Shown piece after piece: positions 60,648-64,000 of a stretch of 64,000 bases of DNA (its first letter is position 1; each line of letters opens with the position of its first letter). The DNA is taken from contig NZ_LGED01000208.1 of the NCBI RefSeq assembly GCF_001280085.1, forward strand, positions 141,721 to 205,720, given 5' to 3'. Under the pieces are notes generated by a model. It had not been told where the DNA came from. It did no database searches and saw only the letters and a list, made by a program, of their open reading frames with translations. Position numbers and translations under genes: made by a program. This DNA comes from Saccharothrix sp. NRRL B-16348. GTDB lineage: Bacteria; Actinomycetota; Actinomycetes; Mycobacteriales; Pseudonocardiaceae.

Positions 60648-60866
60648 TCACCGCGGCGACGATCCGGCCCGAATGGAGCTGCTCATCGTGACTGTTGGGC
60701 TGCCCTGGCGACCCCGTCGTTTGTCAACCTCCACCCCGCAGTGGCTCAGCACGTGGGCGGTCTTGTTCGTGCTGCGGCGAAGTGGCTACGTTTCCGCCAC
60801 CCCGTGACTCCGGCCGTTCAACGGGCGCCTCCTTCGCCGCCCGGCCCCTCCGGAAAGGACCCCGCC
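60648..60866. other. Upstream region of the ABC transporter operon
   Basis: Non-coding as far as I can see. It must contain the promoter of the permease, ATPase and binding-protein genes. GGAAAGGA before 60867 is the ribosome site. No clear operator or riboswitch-like structure is recognised. Confidence 0.4.
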
Positions 60867-61760
60867 ATGAGCGTGTCCGCGCGACCGCGCTCGCGTGCCC
60901 TCGACTCACCGGCGCCGAAAGTCGTGGCCGCCCGCCACCCGTGGCGGTGGGTCGGCATCGTCGTCGCGTCGGTGCTGGTCGCGCAGTTCATCAGCGGTCT
61001 GGTGACCAATCCCGGCTGGGACTGGGCCACGTTCGCCCGGTTCTTCACCGCGAGGTCGATTCTCGAAGCCGTCGTGGTGACCCTGGAACTGACGTTCTAC
61101 GGCACCGTCATCGGTTTCGCGCTCGGCATCGTGCTGGCCCTGATGAGGTTGTCGCGCAGCCGGTTCCTGGAGGCGGTGAGCTGGACCTACGTCTGGGCGT
61201 TCCGCTCCATCCCGCTGATCGTGCAACTGCTGTTCTGGTTCAACATCTCCTACCTGTACGAGGAGCTGCGCTTCGGCATCCCGTTCGGGCCGACGTTCAT
61301 CGGCTTCGACACCAAGGACCTGATCAGCCCGATGGGCGCGGCGGTGCTCGGGCTGGCGCTGCACCAGGCGGCGTACGCGGCCGAGATCGTGCGCTCCGGT
61401 GTCATCTCGGTCGACCACGGCCAACTCGAAGCCGCCGCCGCGCTCGGCATTCCGAGGGCGCGCCAGTTCCGCCGGATCGTGCTGCCGCAGGCGATGCGGT
61501 CCATCCTGCCCAACGCGACCAACGAGGTGATCAGCCTCTTCAAGGGCACCTCGGTGGTGTCCGTGGTGGCCATCGGCGAGCTGTTCTACCAGGTCCAGGT
61601 GATCTACGGCCGCAACGCGCGGGTGGTCGCGCTGCTCATGGTCGCCACCGTCTGGTACATCGCGTTGACCACCTTGCTGTCCGTCGTGCAGCACTACGTC
61701 GAGAAGCACTACGCCAAGGGCGCGACCAGGAACGAGGACGGGTGGAAATGGGCGAGGTGA
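60867..61760 (+). CDS. Polar amino acid type ABC transporter permease
   Basis: ATG at 60867 with GGAAAGGA upstream gives 297 residues. It has the HisM/GlnP-type core: [37 protein letters not shown] and the EAA loop [20 protein letters not shown]. About five membrane helices follow a positively charged N-terminal tail. One permease gene is present, so it probably forms a homodimer. The substrate is likely an amino acid, or possibly a sulfur compound given the flavin reductase downstream. Confidence 0.93.
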   Translation: MSVSARPRSRALDSPAPKVVAARHPWRWVGIVVASVLVAQFISGLVTNPGWDWATFARFFTARSILEAVVVTLELTFYGTVIGFALGIVLALMRLSRSRFLEAVSWTYVWAFRSIPLIVQLLFWFNISYLYEELRFGIPFGPTFIGFDTKDLISPMGAAVLGLALHQAAYAAEIVRSGVISVDHGQLEAAAALGIPRARQFRRIVLPQAMRSILPNATNEVISLFKGTSVVSVVAIGELFYQVQVIYGRNARVVALLMVATVWYIALTTLLSVVQHYVEKHYAKGATRNEDGWKWAR

Positions 61761-62512
61761 TGGTGGACGTCCTCGGCGTCCACAAGCGTTTCGGCGACAA
61801 CGAGGTGCTGCGAGGCGTCGACCTGCAGGTGTCGGCGGGCGAGGTGGTGGTCGTGCTCGGGCCGTCCGGCTCGGGCAAGTCGACGCTGCTGCGCACGATC
61901 AACCACCTGGAGCGGGCGGACCGCGGGCTGGTGCGCGTCGACGGCGACCTGATCGGCTACCGGCAGCGTGGCGACAAGCTGTACGAGCTGCGGGAACGCG
62001 AAGTGCTGCGGCAGCGCACGAACATCGGGTTCGTGTTCCAGAACTTCAACCTGTTCCCGCACCTGACAGTGGTGGAGAACATCGTGGAGGCGCCGGTGTC
62101 GGCACGGCGGAAGCCCGTGGCCGAGGCACGTGCGCAGGCGCGTCGGCTGCTGGAGCGGGTCGGGTTGTCCGACAAGGAGTCCGCGTACCCGCGGCACCTG
62201 TCCGGCGGGCAGCAGCAACGCGTCGCCATCGCCCGTGCCCTGGCGCTGGAGCCGAAGGTCCTGCTGTTCGACGAGCCGACGTCCGCGCTGGACCCCGAGC
62301 TGGTCGGCGAGGTGCTGGACGTGATCAAGGACCTGGCGCGCGGCGGCACCACGATGATCGTGGTCACCCACGAGATCGGCTTCGCCCGCGAGGTCGCCGA
62401 CACCGTGGTGTTCATGGACGACGGGGTCGTGGTCGAACAGGGGCCGCCGTCACAGGTGCTGGACCACCCGCAACACGCGCGCACCCGCGCGTTCCTTTCC
62501 AAAGTGCTCTAG
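61748..62512 (+). CDS. Polar amino acid type ABC transporter ATPase
   Basis: ATG at 61748 overlaps the permease end by 13 bases and gives 254 residues. Walker [11 protein letters not shown]-loop [14 protein letters not shown], signature [15 protein letters not shown], Walker [12 protein letters not shown] and the H-switch VTHEIGFA are all intact. It is of the GlnQ/HisP group and energises the permease encoded just before it. Confidence 0.97.
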   Translation: MGEVMVDVLGVHKRFGDNEVLRGVDLQVSAGEVVVVLGPSGSGKSTLLRTINHLERADRGLVRVDGDLIGYRQRGDKLYELREREVLRQRTNIGFVFQNFNLFPHLTVVENIVEAPVSARRKPVAEARAQARRLLERVGLSDKESAYPRHLSGGQQQRVAIARALALEPKVLLFDEPTSALDPELVGEVLDVIKDLARGGTTMIVVTHEIGFAREVADTVVFMDDGVVVEQGPPSQVLDHPQHARTRAFLSKVL

Positions 62513-62530
62513 AGCGGTAGGGAGATACCG

Positions 62531-63484
62531 TTGTCCTTCTTGAAGATCACCGCCGTGGTGGCCGCCGCCCTGTCGTTGGCGGCGTGCGGCGCCTCCCCCG
62601 ATGACGGGGTGACCGTCGACCAAGTGGTCGCCGCCGGCAAGACCGTCAACCTCGGCCCGGACCAGCAACGCGTGACCGCGTCCAAAGTAGACGCCATCGC
62701 GGCCAAGCTGCCCGCGGAGTTGCGCGCCGGCGGGAAGCTCATCGTCGGCGGGTCGATCGGCACCGCGCCGCCGTTGCGCTTCTACGCCACCGACGACAAG
62801 ACGCCGATCGGGGTGGAGACCGACATCGCGGTGCTGATCGCCGGCGTGCTGGGGCTGGACGCGCAGCTCGAGGCCACGTCGTGGGAGAACCTGTTCGTCG
62901 GCCTGGACAGCGGCGCGTACCAGGTGGGGATCTCGAACATCACGGTGACCGAGGAGCGCAAGGAGAAGTACGACTTCGCCACCTACCGGCTGGACACCCT
63001 GGCGTTCGAGGCGAAGAAGGGCGGCGCGTGGCGGGTGGCGAAGCCGGAGGACGTGGCCGGGAAGGTCATCGCGGTGCAGTCGGGCACGAACCAGGAGAAG
63101 ATCCTGGTCGACTGGAGCAGGGCCAACGAGGCGCGCGGCCTGTCGGCCACCGACATCAAGTACTTCCAGAACGCGTCGGACTACTACCTGGCGTTGGAGT
63201 CGGGCCGGATCGACGCCTACCTCGGCCCCAACCCCACTTCGGCGTACCACGCGGCCACGTCGGGCAAGACCGAGGTGATCGGCACGTTCTCCGGTGGCGG
63301 CGCGACCGTCGGCAAGATCGCCGTGACCGCGAAGAAGGGCAGCGGCCTGGTGGAACCGATCGCCGAGGCCATCGACCACCTGATCGGGACCGGCGAGTAC
63401 GCCGAGGTCCTGGACCGGTGGGGGTTGGGCGACGAGGCCGTCGACAAGAGCGAGGTCAACCCACCGGGTCTGCCCAAGTCGTGA
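62531..63484 (+). CDS. ABC transporter substrate-binding lipoprotein
   Basis: TTG at 62531 behind GGGAG gives 317 residues. The short signal peptide ends in the lipobox LSLAAC, so the protein is anchored outside the membrane by a lipid on the Cys. The mature part has the family-3 pattern (LIVGGSIGTAPPLRFYATDD, IGVETDIAVLIAGVLG, GISNITVTEERKEKYDFATY). The ligand is an amino acid or similar small molecule. Confidence 0.93.
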   Translation: MSFLKITAVVAAALSLAACGASPDDGVTVDQVVAAGKTVNLGPDQQRVTASKVDAIAAKLPAELRAGGKLIVGGSIGTAPPLRFYATDDKTPIGVETDIAVLIAGVLGLDAQLEATSWENLFVGLDSGAYQVGISNITVTEERKEKYDFATYRLDTLAFEAKKGGAWRVAKPEDVAGKVIAVQSGTNQEKILVDWSRANEARGLSATDIKYFQNASDYYLALESGRIDAYLGPNPTSAYHAATSGKTEVIGTFSGGGATVGKIAVTAKKGSGLVEPIAEAIDHLIGTGEYAEVLDRWGLGDEAVDKSEVNPPGLPKS

Positions 63485-63513
63485 CCACGTGTGGCGCTAC
63501 GTCCGGCTCGCCG

Positions 63514-63537
63514 GCGGTTCACGACGTCGTGAACCGC
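63514..63537. terminator. 24-base perfect palindrome after the ABC operon
   Basis: The half site GCGGTTCACGAC is followed directly by its exact complement (63514-63537), 30 bases after the binding-protein stop. It may act as a terminator hairpin or as an operator for the downstream genes. The remaining bases up to 63782 hold nothing else that I can support. Confidence 0.6.
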
Positions 63538-63782
63538 AGCGCCGCCCAGGCATCGGCCTCGAAACGGGCCAGCGAGCGGAGCCGGTGAAAGCCGCGTCGC
63601 AAACGTGCCATGACACCTGACCTTCCTCATCCTCCCATCTACGCACGCGCGCCGGACCAGGCCAATGCCGTTTCATCATGTGAACGGTCTTGCGCTGATG
63701 CCGAACATGCTTCGGTCCCAGCGGAAATCCCGGAGGGTGGACGACCTTGAAGGGCGTCGGTGGCGTTGGAATGCTCGGGAGC

Positions 63783-63851
63783 ATGACCCAGCCACTCGTC
63801 ATCGGCGTCCTGGTCGGCAATCCCAGCCCGGCGGTGGGGGCGACGCGATGA
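63783..63851 (+). pseudogene. Short ORF resembling the start of an NADPH:FMN reductase
   Basis: ATG at 63783 encodes only 22 residues beginning MTQPLVIGVLVGNPSPAVGA and stops at 63851. It resembles the first strand and phosphate loop of SsuE-type FMN reductases (a VVGLVGNPRPGS-like start). Its stop overlaps the next start (ATGA), so it could be the stub left by a deletion that now works as a leader for the next gene. Confidence 0.4.
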
Positions 63852-64000
63852 CGGACCTGCGCACGGCACTCCGTGACTTCCCGCAAGGGGTCGGCATCGT
63901 GACCGCGACGGGCCCGGACGGCCCGGTGGGCGTGACGGTCAGCTCGTTCACGTCGGCGAGCATGGACCCGCCGCTGATCGTGGTGTGGATCGGCGAGGGC
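63848..64000 (+). CDS. Flavin reductase domain protein, 3' end outside window
   Basis: ATG at 63848; 51 residues are visible. LRTALRDFPQGVGIVTATGP and VGVTVSSFTSASMDPPLIVV match the start of the FMN-binding flavin reductases (HpaC/SnaC type) that supply reduced flavin to two-component monooxygenases. With the ABC transporter upstream it may belong to a sulfur-compound uptake and oxidation unit; the partner would lie beyond the window. Confidence 0.88.
   Translation, partial: MTDLRTALRDFPQGVGIVTATGPDGPVGVTVSSFTSASMDPPLIVVWIGEG

Overview
The window is 64 kb of very GC-rich DNA (over 70% G+C by eye), with strong G/C third-position bias, GTG/TTG starts and many overlapping start/stop codons. This fits a filamentous actinobacterium. 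A Pseudonocardiales relative (Saccharothrix, Lentzea or Actinosynnema type) is plausible, but no rRNA or other marker gene is present to prove it.

Region 1 (1-51.0 kb) is a large biosynthetic gene cluster. At the left edge are a truncated LAL-type regulator, a DHA2 efflux pump and its divergent TetR regulator. From 32.2 kb leftwards to 4.9 kb runs one tightly packed minus-strand operon: crotonyl-CoA carboxylase/reductase, acyl-CoA carboxylase beta and epsilon subunits, a KAS III, 3-hydroxybutyryl-CoA dehydrogenase, three modular type I polyketide synthases (loading KSQ plus three extension modules, ending in a thioesterase), an FAD monooxygenase, an acyl-CoA dehydrogenase-like protein and two cytochromes P450. 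The domain order predicts acetyl starter, one alkene-forming module, one malonyl module whose ketoreductase is dead, and one branched-malonyl module. That gives a 2-alkyl-3,5-dioxo-oct-6-enoyl chain that could close to a pyrone.

From 43.3 kb leftwards to 34.5 kb a second minus-strand operon encodes an amino-group carrier protein pathway (LysW, LysX, LysY, LysZ) with a homocitrate-synthase-like enzyme, a class I glutamine amidotransferase-like protein, an amino acid dehydrogenase, an acyl-CoA ligase and an aminotransferase. The LysW homologue ends in Gln instead of the usual Glu. Two atypical OmpR-type regulators with degenerate receiver pockets lie at 32.5 and 44.4 kb. A third minus-strand operon (50.4 to 46.9 kb) has two acyl-CoA dehydrogenase-like genes and a fumarylacetoacetate-hydrolase-fold gene. 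A 41-bp four-part repeat element with identical 0/10/21/36 spacing occurs in front of the carrier-protein operon, in front of the 50.4 kb operon and once near 33.8 kb. It suggests that these parts form one regulon, and it is the most distinctive unannotated signal in the window.

Region 2 (51.05-51.52 kb) is a set of decayed insertion-sequence fragments that probably marks the right edge of the cluster.

Region 3 (51.6-64 kb) looks like ordinary chromosome on the plus strand: a membrane protein with a YtrA-type GntR regulator, a GOLPH3-like protein, a repeat protein, an SLC13-type transporter with glycerate kinase, a small Pro/Thr-rich protein with a two-component system, and a polar amino acid type ABC transporter followed by a flavin reductase cut by the window end.
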